Assembly (NCBI GenBank): GCA_015232395.1
Contig: JADFZT010000043.1
Coordinates: forward strand, 1-37,547
Reading direction: 5' to 3'
Length of the DNA: 37,547 bases
DNA from: Magnetococcales bacterium
GTDB taxonomy: Bacteria; Pseudomonadota; Magnetococcia; Magnetococcales; JADFZT01
Made by a program: the position numbers and the translations under genes. Each line of letters opens with the position of its first letter. Positions within the stretch are counted from its first letter, which is position 1. Positions 1 through 8,254 of this stretch are shown here, piece by piece. The notes below the pieces were generated by a model. That model did no database searches, had not been told where the DNA came from, and saw only the letters and a list, made by a program, of their open reading frames with translations.

Positions 1-268
1 GGCAATCATCAGCTCCCTGGATCCCCGCCTTCGCGGGGATGACGAGTCAGGGAAGAGTGTCCAATTTTGAGATAGAATTGCTATACAGATGCATCATGGC
101 TGTTCAGCCTGGAACCAAGCCTACGTTTGCATGATCTCTCATGCTGACGCGTGCATGATCGCTTATGGAGAGGGGATGGGGCTGGAAAAAACCTGCCGCA
201 CCCTGGACCCACCCCAATGGGCAAGTCCAGAGCGCGCATCAGCTGGCTGACGACAGGTCTGTTTTGGC
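1..268. other. Intergenic segment at window edge with short repeats
   Basis: No credible gene is seen here; it lies downstream of the minus-strand methyltransferase gene. It holds a strong palindrome at 14-53, annotated separately. It also holds a 9-bp direct repeat, TGCATGATC, at 128-136 and 152-160, spaced 24 bp start to start. The short open frames that cross this stretch are antisense to the methyltransferase and show no family features. The left boundary is cut by the window, so a gene beginning to the left cannot be excluded. Confidence 0.5.
14..53. repeat. Palindromic stem-loop, dispersed-repeat-like
   Basis: A perfect 8-bp inverted repeat, ATCCCCGC (21-28) and GCGGGGAT (33-40), encloses a CTTC loop. 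An outer 6-bp pair, TCCCTG (14-19) and CAGGGA (48-53), flanks it. The core with GATGACG after it looks like the short palindromic units scattered between genes in many proteobacterial genomes. Whether it is repeated elsewhere in this genome cannot be seen from one window. It is not followed by a T-run, so a simple intrinsic terminator is less likely. Confidence 0.55.
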
Positions 269-1087
269 TTAGGAAGGCACCTGCAATGTTTCATCCGGGA
301 ACCAAGCCAAAGCCTCCCGAAAATCCACCACCTCTCCCACGACAATAATACAGGGGGGCTGCATGTCGAGGGCGGCCACATCCTGAACGATAGACTTCAG
401 ACTGGTCACCAGGGTTTGCTGCTGAGGGGTAGTGGCCCAGCGAATGACCGCGACAGGGGTATCCGGAGAGCGGCCGGCCGCCAACAACTCCTCGGTGACG
501 AACCCTATATTTTTCATCGCCATATAGAGCACCAACACCGGAAAGGCCCGCCCCATGGATTGCCAGTCGATCCGGGAGAGGGAGTTGGGCCGCCGCAGGG
601 AAGCGTTGTCCGGGGATTCATGACCGGTGACAAAAGCGACATTGGCATTAATCGAACGATGGGTGATGGGAATACCCGCATAGGCCGGTCCCGCCACCCC
701 GGAGGTCAAACCAGGGATGACCCGAAAGGGGATACCCTCCTTGGCCAGCCGTAGCGCCTCCTCCCCCCCTCTGCCAAAAACAAAGGGATCCCCCCCCTTC
801 AACCGCACCACCCGCTTGTTCAGACGCGCCTGAATGACCAGGGTTTCGGTGATATCCGACTGCTCCACCGAAGGCCTGCCCCCCCGTTTGCCCGCCAAAA
901 TCCGCTCGCATTGATCTGGCACATGGTTGAGTATTTCCTCAGAGACCAGCGCATCGTGTACCACTACATCTGCCACCTGCAGGCATTTGAGGGCGGCAAT
1001 GGTCAATAGGTCGGGATCCCCCGGACCGGCACCCACCAGGGCCACCATACCAGGAGAGAGACAGGCTTTATCATTTCCGTCTTGCAT
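269..1087 (-). CDS. cobA: Uroporphyrinogen-III C-methyltransferase (SUMT)
   Basis: The 272-aa product is a SAM-dependent methyltransferase that converts uroporphyrinogen III to precorrin-2, the branch point to siroheme, cobalamin and heme d1. Family signatures are visible: the N-terminal VGAGPGDPDLLT loop (about residues 18-29), the VRLKGGDPFVFGRGGEEA segment that binds SAM, and the ITHR motif. Length fits a stand-alone SUMT without the CysG oxidase/chelatase part. The ATG at 1087 is preceded by GGAG at a good distance. It is divergent from a Crp/Fnr-type regulator 252 bp away, so the two may share a control region. It could be the nirE paralogue of denitrifiers; the sequence alone does not separate cobA from nirE. 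Confidence 0.93.
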   Translation of the reverse strand: MQDGNDKACLSPGMVALVGAGPGDPDLLTIAALKCLQVADVVVHDALVSEEILNHVPDQCERILAGKRGGRPSVEQSDITETLVIQARLNKRVVRLKGGDPFVFGRGGEEALRLAKEGIPFRVIPGLTSGVAGPAYAGIPITHRSINANVAFVTGHESPDNASLRRPNSLSRIDWQSMGRAFPVLVLYMAMKNIGFVTEELLAAGRSPDTPVAVIRWATTPQQQTLVTSLKSIVQDVAALDMQPPCIIVVGEVVDFREALAWFPDETLQVPS

Positions 1088-1192
1088 TGGACTCCATCCA
1101 CACCAGTTTTGATATCCGCTTCAATCCGCCTGCATACTAGAAACAATTTCAACCCCCTACAACGGATTTTGAAAGCATTTTCATCCTCGGGA

Positions 1193-1220
1193 TTGATTTT
1201 AGCGAATATTCGACTATTCT
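1193..1220 (+). promoter_or_regulatory. Possible sigma-70 promoter for the Crp/Fnr gene
   Basis: TTGATT (1193-1198) and TATTCT (1215-1220) are separated by 16 bp, about 120 bp upstream of the regulator start. Both hexamers are imperfect matches to the -35 and -10 consensus. No convincing TTGAT-N4-ATCAA Fnr box was found in this divergent region. This is a weak prediction by eye. Confidence 0.25.
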
Positions 1221-1339
1221 TAAATACTGTCAAAGAGTCTGGAAAGGCCTGTTTTCGCACCTCAGCCAGAGGGACCACTCACTGCAAGCAGCGGCTCACG
1301 GCCAGCCCGGCCCAGGATTGGATAACCCATCGGAGAAAC

Positions 1340-2053
1340 ATGAAAAAGCAGAATAAATTTTCCACCAATAACTGGGCACTGCAAAATTCCTATCTGTTTT
1401 CCTCCCTGAGCCAATCCCAGCTGGAGGAGGTGGAAAAAAGCATGCGCAGAATTAAATTGAAAAAACGGGAAATTCTTTTTCAGGAAGGGGATTCAGTCAA
1501 GCGTTTTTTTCTCCTCAACAAAGGATTGGTCAAACTTTTTCGCGTGTCGGTCAATGGTACCGAAAAGGTGATCTCCATTTCCAAACCCGGGGATACCTTT
1601 GCCACCGCCATGATGTTCATGGAGGATCCCCGCTATCCCGTCACCGCTTCAGCCATCGAAAACAGCGAAGTATTGGCTTTCGAAAATAAAGCCTTTCTGG
1701 AATTGCTTAGAAAATCCCCGGAAACCTCCTTCCGGCTGTTGGGTATTTTGAGCCTGAAGCTCCAGTGTCAGGTTTCCGAAATCGATGGACTCTGCCTACA
1801 AAACGCCTCCTGTCGGCTGGTGCGCTTTCTCATCGGCCAGCTGCCGGAAAATTCCGACGATTCGGCTGAAGTCCAGCTCAACGTGCCCAAACAGATCATC
1901 GCCTCACGCATCTCCATCCAGCCTGAATCCTTCTCACGGATTCTGCGGGGGTTGAGCCGCAAGGGGCTGGTGAACGTCAAAAATCGCACCGTGGAGATCC
2001 CCAGCGTTAAAAAGCTCAAGGAAGAGGTGATCTCCTGTGGGCGCTCCATCTGA
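1340..2053 (+). CDS. Crp/Fnr-family transcriptional regulator
   Basis: A 237-aa cytoplasmic regulator. The N-terminal two thirds form a cyclic-nucleotide-binding-type beta-roll (ILFQEGDSVKRFFLLNKGLVKLFRV, then GDTFATAMMF). A long dimerisation helix and a C-terminal winged helix follow, with the recognition segment IASRISIQPESFSRILRGLSRKGLV. The N-terminal cysteine cluster of true Fnr is absent, so an iron-sulfur oxygen sensor is unlikely; Dnr/NnrR-like or heme/NO sensing are possibilities. An in-frame extension reaches 1082, but the ATG at 1340 follows GGAGAA and starts the recognisable fold. Its divergent SUMT neighbour makes control of tetrapyrrole or nitrogen-oxide metabolism a reasonable guess, not a demonstrated one. 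Confidence 0.9.
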   Translation: MKKQNKFSTNNWALQNSYLFSSLSQSQLEEVEKSMRRIKLKKREILFQEGDSVKRFFLLNKGLVKLFRVSVNGTEKVISISKPGDTFATAMMFMEDPRYPVTASAIENSEVLAFENKAFLELLRKSPETSFRLLGILSLKLQCQVSEIDGLCLQNASCRLVRFLIGQLPENSDDSAEVQLNVPKQIIASRISIQPESFSRILRGLSRKGLVNVKNRTVEIPSVKKLKEEVISCGRSI

Positions 2054-2402
2054 CAGTTTATTTCCTCCTCAACACTCCAAACATCCCAACAGGCTGCCCC
2101 TCCACCGATTTTATCCCCAACCACCCATCTGTCCGGTCAACGTCCACCCACCTGTCTGAGCCAACTTCCAAACCTCATAGCCCCCCTTCAGTTATTGGAT
2201 TCATGCTGCTCTCCAAGGGGCTCAAACCGCTCATCCCGCTACACCCGCTTGACACAACCGGGGTATGCTGATTGGATGAACGATGCCAAACTGGGAAGAA
2301 TGGATGAAATAAGGCCCAAAACAGCAAAACAAACCGGCATCAATTCTTTCAAACCACTCGGCAGGCAAGCCGCAAGAGCGTGATCCAAACCAGGGAGAGA
2401 CC
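2054..2402. other. Intergenic region upstream of the sugar cassette
   Basis: About 350 bp without a credible gene. A short frame at 2195-2383 starts with TTG, has no ribosome site and resembles nothing known. The stretch probably carries the promoter of the sugar cassette, listed separately. No clear hairpin-plus-T-run terminator follows the upstream regulator gene. Confidence 0.5.
2249..2277 (+). promoter_or_regulatory. Possible sigma-70 promoter of the sugar cassette
   Basis: A consensus -35 hexamer TTGACA (2249-2254) is followed after 17 bp by TTGGAT (2272-2277), a weak -10 with a TG-like extension. It lies about 125 bp upstream of the aminotransferase start, in the only long gap before the cassette. 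The -35 is exact and the spacing ideal, but the -10 is poor. Confidence 0.35.
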
Positions 2403-3518
2403 ATGAGCCAGACCCAGGGGGGGCGGAACATTCCGCTGGTAGATCTGAAATCCCAACTCCGGGGGTTAAAAAGCGAAATCCAGGCCGCGATGGAAGGTGT
2501 TCTCGACAACACCGACTTTATCATGGGCCGGGAGCTTCGGCTTTTTGAAGGAGAGTTTGCCCAATATTGCGGTGCTGGTTACGGGGTAGGCTGTGCCAGC
2601 GGTACCGATGCCCTCCATCTGGGACTGAGAGGGCTTGGCATCGGTCCGGGGGATGAGGTGATCATGCCGGCCATGACCTTCGTCGCAACAGCCCTGGGCA
2701 TCACCCTGACCGGGGCCAAACCGGTGCTGGTGGATGTGGATCCCCACACAGCATTGATCGATCTCCAAAAAGTAGAAGAAGCGATCACGCCGAAAACCCG
2801 GGCAATCATTCCGGTCCATCTCTTCGGGCAATTGGTGGATATGGAGCCGCTGCTGGATCTGGCACGACGAAACAATCTGTTTGTGGTGGAAGATGCCGCC
2901 CAAGCCCATGGTGCCACCCGTGGGGAACAAAAAGCCGGTGCCATGGGGGATGTGGGCTGTTTCAGCTTTTATCCCGGCAAAAATCTTGGAGCCTACGGGG
3001 ATGGGGGATTCGTCACCACCAGAGAACCCGCCTTGGCCGAAAAAATCCGCTTGCTGGGCAACTGGGGCTCCAAAAAAAAATATCACCACGAAGAGATGGG
3101 CCTGAACAGCCGCCTGGATACCCTGCAAGCTGCCGTCCTGCGGGTTAAACTCAAGCATCTGGAGAGCTGGAATCAGCTGCGACGTGAGCACGCCCGCCGC
3201 TATGATGCCCGCCTGGCCCCCCTCACCGGCATCCAACGCACCCGCTATCATGCCGGATCCGTTCACCACCTCTATGTGGTCCGGGTCATTGATCGGGAGG
3301 GTGCTCTGGATGCTCTTCATCAAGCCAATATCGGTGCTGGTATTCACTACCCCTTTGCAGTCCATGAGCTCAAGGCCTATCAATGGCTGGGATATGGACC
3401 CGGAAGCTTTCCTGTTGCCGAGGCGTGGGCCAGGCACTCTCTTTCCCTGCCCATCTATCCGGAACTCCCGGTAGAGGCCGCCCAGCGGGTGGAAGAGGTA
3501 CTGAAAGCCTTTTCCTGA
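2403..3518 (+). CDS. DegT/DnrJ/EryC1/StrS-family PLP sugar aminotransferase
   Basis: A 371-aa cytoplasmic enzyme that transfers an amino group, usually from glutamate, to a nucleotide-linked keto-sugar. Visible features are the CASGTDALHLGL phosphate-binding segment (about 64-75), VVEDAAQAHGA with Asp164 and Gln167, and the PLP lysine in SFYPGKNLGAYGDGG (Lys193). Length and order are typical of WbpE/WlbC-type enzymes making 3-amino sugars. AGGGAGA precedes the ATG. It leads a four-gene plus-strand cassette with an oxidoreductase, an N-acyltransferase and a glycosyltransferase. These three activities would make an N-acylated amino sugar for a surface glycan. The exact substrate cannot be told from sequence alone. 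Confidence 0.93.
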   Translation: MSQTQGGRNIPLVDLKSQLRGLKSEIQAAMEGVLDNTDFIMGRELRLFEGEFAQYCGAGYGVGCASGTDALHLGLRGLGIGPGDEVIMPAMTFVATALGITLTGAKPVLVDVDPHTALIDLQKVEEAITPKTRAIIPVHLFGQLVDMEPLLDLARRNNLFVVEDAAQAHGATRGEQKAGAMGDVGCFSFYPGKNLGAYGDGGFVTTREPALAEKIRLLGNWGSKKKYHHEEMGLNSRLDTLQAAVLRVKLKHLESWNQLRREHARRYDARLAPLTGIQRTRYHAGSVHHLYVVRVIDREGALDALHQANIGAGIHYPFAVHELKAYQWLGYGPGSFPVAEAWARHSLSLPIYPELPVEAAQRVEEVLKAFS

Positions 3519-3712
3519 ATGAATGCCAACGGTGTTGGCCTGGCCAACCCTTCAGAGGCTTTGGATCAAACATTACAAAAAGTTTGACTCAATCAGTGGG
3601 GTTTTGAAAAAAAGGGCCTTTGTTTAGGCCATCACCTTTCTTGACTGAATAGAGGCCGGGGTTCGGATGCTCCGACTTTCATCTGAAAATGATAATGGGA
3701 GAGCAGAGCACC

Positions 3713-4744
3713 ATGCACCAAATCGGACTTATCGGAACCGGCTATTGGGGACCCAACATTGTCCGCTCCCTGGAAGCGACCGGACGCGCCAAAATTATCT
3801 GGCTTTGCGACCTCGATACCGAGCGTGTTCAAGGCCTTGGCAGCCGCTATCCCGATGCCACCACCACCACCGATTTCAACGATCTGTTGAATGATCCCCA
3901 CCTTCGAGCCGTGGCCATCTCCACCCCCACCGTGACCCATTTCGATCTGGCCCGGGCAGCGCTTCTGGCGGGCAAGGATGTCTTGGTGGAAAAGCCCATC
4001 ACCTTCGACTCTGAGGAGGCTCGGCAACTCACCCGGATTGCCCGGGAAAAAAAGCGGGTATTGATGGTGGGGCACGTTTTTCAATATAACGCCACCATCC
4101 GCTATCTCAAGGAGCTGATCCACTCGGGCGAGCTGGGGGATATCCACTATCTCAACCTCAAACGCACCAACCTGGGGCCCGTCCGCACCGATGTGAACGC
4201 TTTATGGGATCTGGCCTCCCACGATGTCTCCATCATCATCGATCTATTGGGACGGGTACCCAAAGAGGTCACCGCCCGGGGGCAGGCCTATCTCAATCCC
4301 GATATCGAAGATGTGGTGTTTGCCAACTACACTTTTGAAGACGGGACCATGGCCCACATCCACGCCAGCTGGCTCAACCCCCGCAAAATTCGCCAGATCA
4401 CCGTCGTGGGCAGCCGCAAAATGGTGCTCTGGGACGATATGGACATCCACTCTCCCTTGCGTATTTTCGACAAACGGGTGGATCAACCACCAGTGGGACA
4501 GATCGAAGGCACCTTTCTGGAACACAAAACCTGGGTGGTGGATGGCGGGGTGTTCATTCCCAACGTCCGCACCAATCAACCCCTCCTGGCGGAATGCAAC
4601 CATTTTCTCGACTGTCTCGACTCCGGCAAAACCCCGGAATCGGATGGCGAAAATGGCCTTCAGGTAGTGGAAGCCCTGGAAGCTGCTGCCAGCAGCATGC
4701 AAAATAATTCCGCCCTGACGCCGGTTCAAACCATCGCCCCATGA
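3713..4744 (+). CDS. Gfo/Idh/MocA-family NAD(P)-dependent sugar oxidoreductase
   Basis: A 343-aa dehydrogenase with an N-terminal Rossmann fold ([12 protein letters not shown], residues 4-15), the conserved EKP lysine (VLVEKP, Lys94) and the DLASHD segment (Asp166 to Asp171) that usually holds the catalytic His. The open frame extends to 3689. The ATG at 3713 is preferred because GGGAG lies at normal distance and the protein then begins directly at the nucleotide-binding strand. In analogous clusters (WbpB/WlbA type) the enzyme oxidises C3 of a UDP-sugar to give the substrate of the aminotransferase. The protein looks more like the GYWGPN group than like WbpB itself, so the reaction is inferred from context. 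Confidence 0.9.
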   Translation: MHQIGLIGTGYWGPNIVRSLEATGRAKIIWLCDLDTERVQGLGSRYPDATTTTDFNDLLNDPHLRAVAISTPTVTHFDLARAALLAGKDVLVEKPITFDSEEARQLTRIAREKKRVLMVGHVFQYNATIRYLKELIHSGELGDIHYLNLKRTNLGPVRTDVNALWDLASHDVSIIIDLLGRVPKEVTARGQAYLNPDIEDVVFANYTFEDGTMAHIHASWLNPRKIRQITVVGSRKMVLWDDMDIHSPLRIFDKRVDQPPVGQIEGTFLEHKTWVVDGGVFIPNVRTNQPLLAECNHFLDCLDSGKTPESDGENGLQVVEALEAAASSMQNNSALTPVQTIAP

Positions 4745-4778
4745 ACCCCTCATCAACCTTGGCGAAAATGGCTCTCCC

Positions 4779-5435
4779 ATGAGCGACCCCAGCAAGCAGC
4801 CCCCTTTTTTCGTCCATCCCCAAGCCTTGTGTGAATCGACTGACATCGGCTCGGGAACCCGCATCTGGGCCTTTGCCCAGGTGATGAAGGGGGCGACAGT
4901 GGGGCGGGATTGCAATATCGGCGGTCACGCTTTTTTGGAGTCGGGTGCCACAGTCGGCAACGGGGTAACCATCAAAAATCAGGTGCTCATCTGGGATGGG
5001 GTGACCATCGAAGAGGGGGTTTTTCTGGGGCCTGGCGTGCGTTTCACCAACGATGCAACTCCACGCAGCCCCCGATTGACGGCCATTCCGGAAATTGGTG
5101 AGCGGTACGAAAAGCGCGACAACTGGCTCCTTGAAACCCGGGTCTGCCAGGGGGCCAGCCTGGGGGCCGGTGTAGTGGTGTTGCCGGGGCTTACCATCGG
5201 TGCTTTCGCCATGATCGGTGCTGGCAGTGTGGTCACCCGGAGCGTTCCAGCCCACGCCTTGATCGTGGGAAACCCTGGCCGATTTCAGGGCTGGGTCTGT
5301 GCCTGTGGGGATAAACTCCACGAAATGGATGGGACCAACTGGCTATGTCTTGCCTGCAATCGAAAGTTTATCACCCGAGTAGAGGAGGGGGCTGACACAG
5401 AGCCGGAAGAAAATTTATACCTGATCGAATCTTGA
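4779..5435 (+). CDS. Hexapeptide-repeat N-acyltransferase (WbpD/WlbB-like)
   Basis: A 218-aa left-handed beta-helix acyltransferase. Imperfect hexapeptide repeats (for example [47 protein letters not shown]) run from about 20 to 155, with the loop [12 protein letters not shown] at 89-100 typical of UDP-3-amino-sugar N-acetyltransferases. The C-terminus carries a small CxC-x13-CxxC cluster (Cys174, 176, 190, 193), a probable zinc ribbon seen in some family members. It starts 34 bp after the oxidoreductase stop. It probably acetylates the amino group installed by the upstream aminotransferase. Donor and sugar are inferred. Confidence 0.9.
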   Translation: MSDPSKQPPFFVHPQALCESTDIGSGTRIWAFAQVMKGATVGRDCNIGGHAFLESGATVGNGVTIKNQVLIWDGVTIEEGVFLGPGVRFTNDATPRSPRLTAIPEIGERYEKRDNWLLETRVCQGASLGAGVVVLPGLTIGAFAMIGAGSVVTRSVPAHALIVGNPGRFQGWVCACGDKLHEMDGTNWLCLACNRKFITRVEEGADTEPEENLYLIES

Positions 5436-5543
5436 TCGTGGAAGGGTAGGGGGATCGAAGAAAAACACCGTCGATCTGAGCAAAAAACCAAGCCTTGAAC
5501 ACCACACCCGAAACCCAAGCTGGCGGAGATATCAGCCCACCCC

Positions 5544-6266
5544 ATGTACAAAGATCAAAAAATTTTACTCATCGCCCCGGCCTATAACGAAGAGGCCAAA
5601 ATCGGCCAGGTGGTGAAGCGCTCCCCCCGGGAGATCATCGACACCATCCTGGTGGTGGATGACGGCTCGACTGATCGCACCGTAGAGGTCGCTCGCCAAG
5701 CAGGGGCACGGGTGGAAGTGTTGGGGGCTTTGTTGGGAGTGGGGGCTGCCATTCGCCGGGGCTATGAGATTGCCCAGGAAGAAGGGTTTGATATTGCGGT
5801 GGTGATCGCTGGCAACAACAAGGACGATCCCCAGGAGATCCCCCGGCTTCTTGATCCCATCTGCGATGGGGGATTCGATTTTGTGATGGGCTCCCGGTTT
5901 TTACCTGGCGGAGCCTATGGGGGGGAGATGCCCCTCTATCGAAAATTGGCCACCCGCCTGCACCCCTGGCTCGTGGGGCTTTTTTGCCGTCAGTCAGTCA
6001 CCGAAAGCTCCAATGGTTTTCGCGCAGTCCGGGTGGGAGTGCTGGGGGATAAGCGGATTGATCTCCATCAGGGATGGCTCGATCATTATGAGCTTGAAGT
6101 CTATTTTTTGATGAAAGTCCTGCTTCTGGAGTACAAGACCACCGAGGTGCCGGTCACCAAAATCTATCCCCCCAAAAAAATAGGTCAAACCAAAATGCGA
6201 CCTATCCTCGATTGGTGGAAAATGCTCCGACCGATTTTTTTATTGGGGTTTCGACTGCGCAAATAG
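5544..6266 (+). CDS. Family 2 glycosyltransferase (DPM-like)
   Basis: A 240-aa GT-A glycosyltransferase beginning with ILLIAPAYNEEAKIGQVV, followed by the nucleotide-binding VVDDGSTDRT. The metal-binding region reads AGNNKDDPQEIP rather than a classical DxD; this resembles a GNGKDDP-type subgroup of polyprenyl-phosphate sugar transferases. There is no long C-terminal membrane domain, only a mildly hydrophobic tail (MLRPIFLLGF). It is the last gene of the sugar cassette, 108 bp after the acyltransferase, and ends 51 bp from the convergent REC-kinase gene. The likely role is transfer of a sugar to a lipid carrier or growing glycan; acceptor unknown. Confidence 0.9.
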   Translation: MYKDQKILLIAPAYNEEAKIGQVVKRSPREIIDTILVVDDGSTDRTVEVARQAGARVEVLGALLGVGAAIRRGYEIAQEEGFDIAVVIAGNNKDDPQEIPRLLDPICDGGFDFVMGSRFLPGGAYGGEMPLYRKLATRLHPWLVGLFCRQSVTESSNGFRAVRVGVLGDKRIDLHQGWLDHYELEVYFLMKVLLLEYKTTEVPVTKIYPPKKIGQTKMRPILDWWKMLRPIFLLGFRLRK

Positions 6267-6317
6267 TTTTCTGACGCTCCAAAAAAACCCTTCCTGCCAC
6301 TTTGGGCTGAAAAGGAA

Positions 6318-7502
6318 TCAGCCCAGGGTGCCACTGCTTTCCAGATCCCCCACGGGAATGGTCACCCGAAATTCAGTGCCGCCAGAAACATTGGCCGATT
6401 CAATTTTTCCCCCCATGTGCTCCTCAATGATCATCTTCGCCATGTAGAGACCAATACCGGTGCCCTGCTTGCTGTCTTTGGTGGTGAAATAGGGGTCGAA
6501 AATCCGATGGATGATCTCTTCGGGAATCCCGCCGCCATTGTCCTGGACTGTGGTGGTGATCCATCCCTCATTTTGGCTTACCTGGATATTGATCACCCCT
6601 TCGGCACTGTTTTGTTTGGCGATGGCATCCTTGGCGTTGGTCAGAATGAGTAGGACAACCTGGGAATATTCGTTGGCAAACCCCATAGCCTGAATCGGCT
6701 CTTCCAGGGGTTGGAGTTGGACGGAAATGTGGTGGGTTTTGAAGCTGGCATCCACCAGGGAGAGGGCATCTTCAATCACCTTTTGCAGGTTAAAAACCTT
6801 TCGACGCTTGTCCGGTTTGAAAAAATTGCGGAAGTCATCGATGGTAGAAGACATTTTCAGGATGATTTTTTGGCCGGTGGTGACCTTTTCCTCAATCAAC
6901 TCCGGCGTCATCTCCCCATATTCGTAAGCGCTCTGGATGTTGGCCAGGATCAGATTCAGGGCGTTGATGGGCTGGCGCCACTGATGGGCGATATTGCCGA
7001 TCATCTCCCCCATGGCGGCAAGACGTGACTGCCGCACCAGGACAAAATCCTTTTTGCGGTTTTTTTCCACCTCCTGGCGGACCCGCTCTTCCAGTTGGGC
7101 GTTGAGTTTTTCCAACGCCAGCCGGTTGTTATGCAGCTCCAGAAAGGTTTTGACCTTGGAGAGCAAAATCCGATCATCGATGGGTTTACGGATAAAATCC
7201 ACCGCCCCCACCTGATAGCCTTTTAAAATATTGGCCTGGTCGGTCTCAGCAGCGGTGACAAAAATGATGGGTAAATTACGGGTTTTTTCAATGCCGTGGA
7301 TCAATTCAGCCACTTCAAAGCCGTTCATCTCCGGCATCTGGACATCCAGCAGGACTACGGCAAAATGGTGCTCCATGCAGAGTTGCAGACAGGCTGCTCC
7401 AGAGGCCGCTTGCAGCACCTCCGCTTCCACCCGACCCAGGAGCCTGTCCAGGGCGAACAGGTTGGCGGGCATGTCGTCGACGATCAATATTTTGGGTAGC
7501 AT
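6318..7502 (-). CDS. Response-receiver histidine kinase (REC-HisKA-HATPase)
   Basis: A 394-aa soluble kinase with the receiver first. REC spans about 2-120, with acidic pair D9/D10, phospho-acceptor Asp53 in VVLLDVQMP, and Lys106 in IRKP. A short coiled coil (about 125-150) leads into the dimerisation helix with His173 in the IAHQWRQPIN motif. The ATPase domain has NEYSQVVLLILTNAKDAI, DNGGGIP and GTGIGLYMAK. An upstream ATG at 7526 is in frame, but the ATG at 7502 follows GGGTGA and starts at the REC fold as in the paralogue at 8251. It is the last gene of the signalling block, 176 bp after cheB. Its kinase half is closely similar to that of the CHASE kinase at 24236. Confidence 0.92.
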   Translation of the reverse strand: MLPKILIVDDMPANLFALDRLLGRVEAEVLQAASGAACLQLCMEHHFAVVLLDVQMPEMNGFEVAELIHGIEKTRNLPIIFVTAAETDQANILKGYQVGAVDFIRKPIDDRILLSKVKTFLELHNNRLALEKLNAQLEERVRQEVEKNRKKDFVLVRQSRLAAMGEMIGNIAHQWRQPINALNLILANIQSAYEYGEMTPELIEEKVTTGQKIILKMSSTIDDFRNFFKPDKRRKVFNLQKVIEDALSLVDASFKTHHISVQLQPLEEPIQAMGFANEYSQVVLLILTNAKDAIAKQNSAEGVINIQVSQNEGWITTTVQDNGGGIPEEIIHRIFDPYFTTKDSKQGTGIGLYMAKMIIEEHMGGKIESANVSGGTEFRVTIPVGDLESSGTLG

Positions 7503-7678
7503 TTCAATCACCCGCTTGGGATGCATTTTTTTGATACGGCATTTTTGGTATCTACTTCTTGAACAGCCCGATATCCAGCACCATCACTCCATCGCCAAAG
7601 ATAGCACGATCACTTCGGGTTTCCCATCGATCCATCCAGGCACCCCTATATTCCTGGGGACAGATCCACCAATGGCGT

Positions 7679-8254
7679 TCAAAGGGAGAGCCCCATCAAG
7701 GTGCAGAGCTGCCGGGGAATCTCCTCCAGGGGTAAAATTTTGCGCGCGGCATCGGCCTGTACCGCAAAGAGAGGCATCAAACGGGATTCCGCACTATCCG
7801 GATCCTCCACCAGGGTCATCCCCCCCTGTTTTTTGATCTGCAATAATCCTGAAGCCCCGTCCTGGCTGGCTCCTGTCAACAAGATCCCGATACCATTGGC
7901 TTGGAAGGCCCAGGCGGCTGTTTCGAACAAAACATCGATGGAGGGGCGGGAATAGTGCACCTTGGCGTCGATGGTGAGGGAGAGGGTATGATCCTTTTCC
8001 ACCAGCAGATGGTAGCCGGGTGGCGCCACATAGACCCGACCCGGCTTGATCGCTTCCTTCTCCTCCGCCTCCAGAACAGTCAACTTGGTGTGTTTATTCA
8101 GATAGCGGATCAGATAGCGGTCCGACTCTTGAGAGACATGCTGAACCACCAAAATCGGTACCGGAAAAGAGGCGGGTAGGGGAGAGAGCACCACCCGCAA
8201 AGCCTCCATCCCCCCGGCGGAACAGCCCATCACAACCCCCTGATAGTGGGTCAT
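7679..8254 (-). CDS. cheB: Stand-alone CheB-type methylesterase/glutamine deamidase
   Basis: A 191-aa protein consisting only of the CheB catalytic domain, with no receiver. The catalytic triad is visible: Ser12 in GCSAGG, His39 in VQHVS and Asp132 in LTGASQDGA. Classical CheB removes methyl groups from chemoreceptors. Here no chemoreceptor or CheA is in view, so the target may be a non-chemotaxis protein. The start ATGA overlaps the stop of the REC-GGDEF-EAL gene by 4 bp, so the two are translationally coupled. With no receiver of its own, control must come from a partner or from expression. Confidence 0.92.
   Translation of the reverse strand: MTHYQGVVMGCSAGGMEALRVVLSPLPASFPVPILVVQHVSQESDRYLIRYLNKHTKLTVLEAEEKEAIKPGRVYVAPPGYHLLVEKDHTLSLTIDAKVHYSRPSIDVLFETAAWAFQANGIGILLTGASQDGASGLLQIKKQGGMTLVEDPDSAESRLMPLFAVQADAARKILPLEEIPRQLCTLMGLSL

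Noticed and set aside
2195-2383. 62-aa plus-strand frame between the Crp/Fnr and aminotransferase genes
   Set aside because: TTG start, no ribosome site, no similarity to known small proteins; it covers the probable promoter.
3615-3630. Hairpin GGCCT/AGGCC as terminator of the aminotransferase gene
   Set aside because: The T-run is on the minus-strand side only (A-run precedes it on plus), and no minus-strand gene ends here; plus-strand termination would also split a likely operon.
5544-6266. Glycosyltransferase inactivated by loss of the DxD motif
   Set aside because: The AGNNKDDP segment resembles a recognised GT2 subgroup with a GNGKDDP-type motif, so inactivity is not supported.
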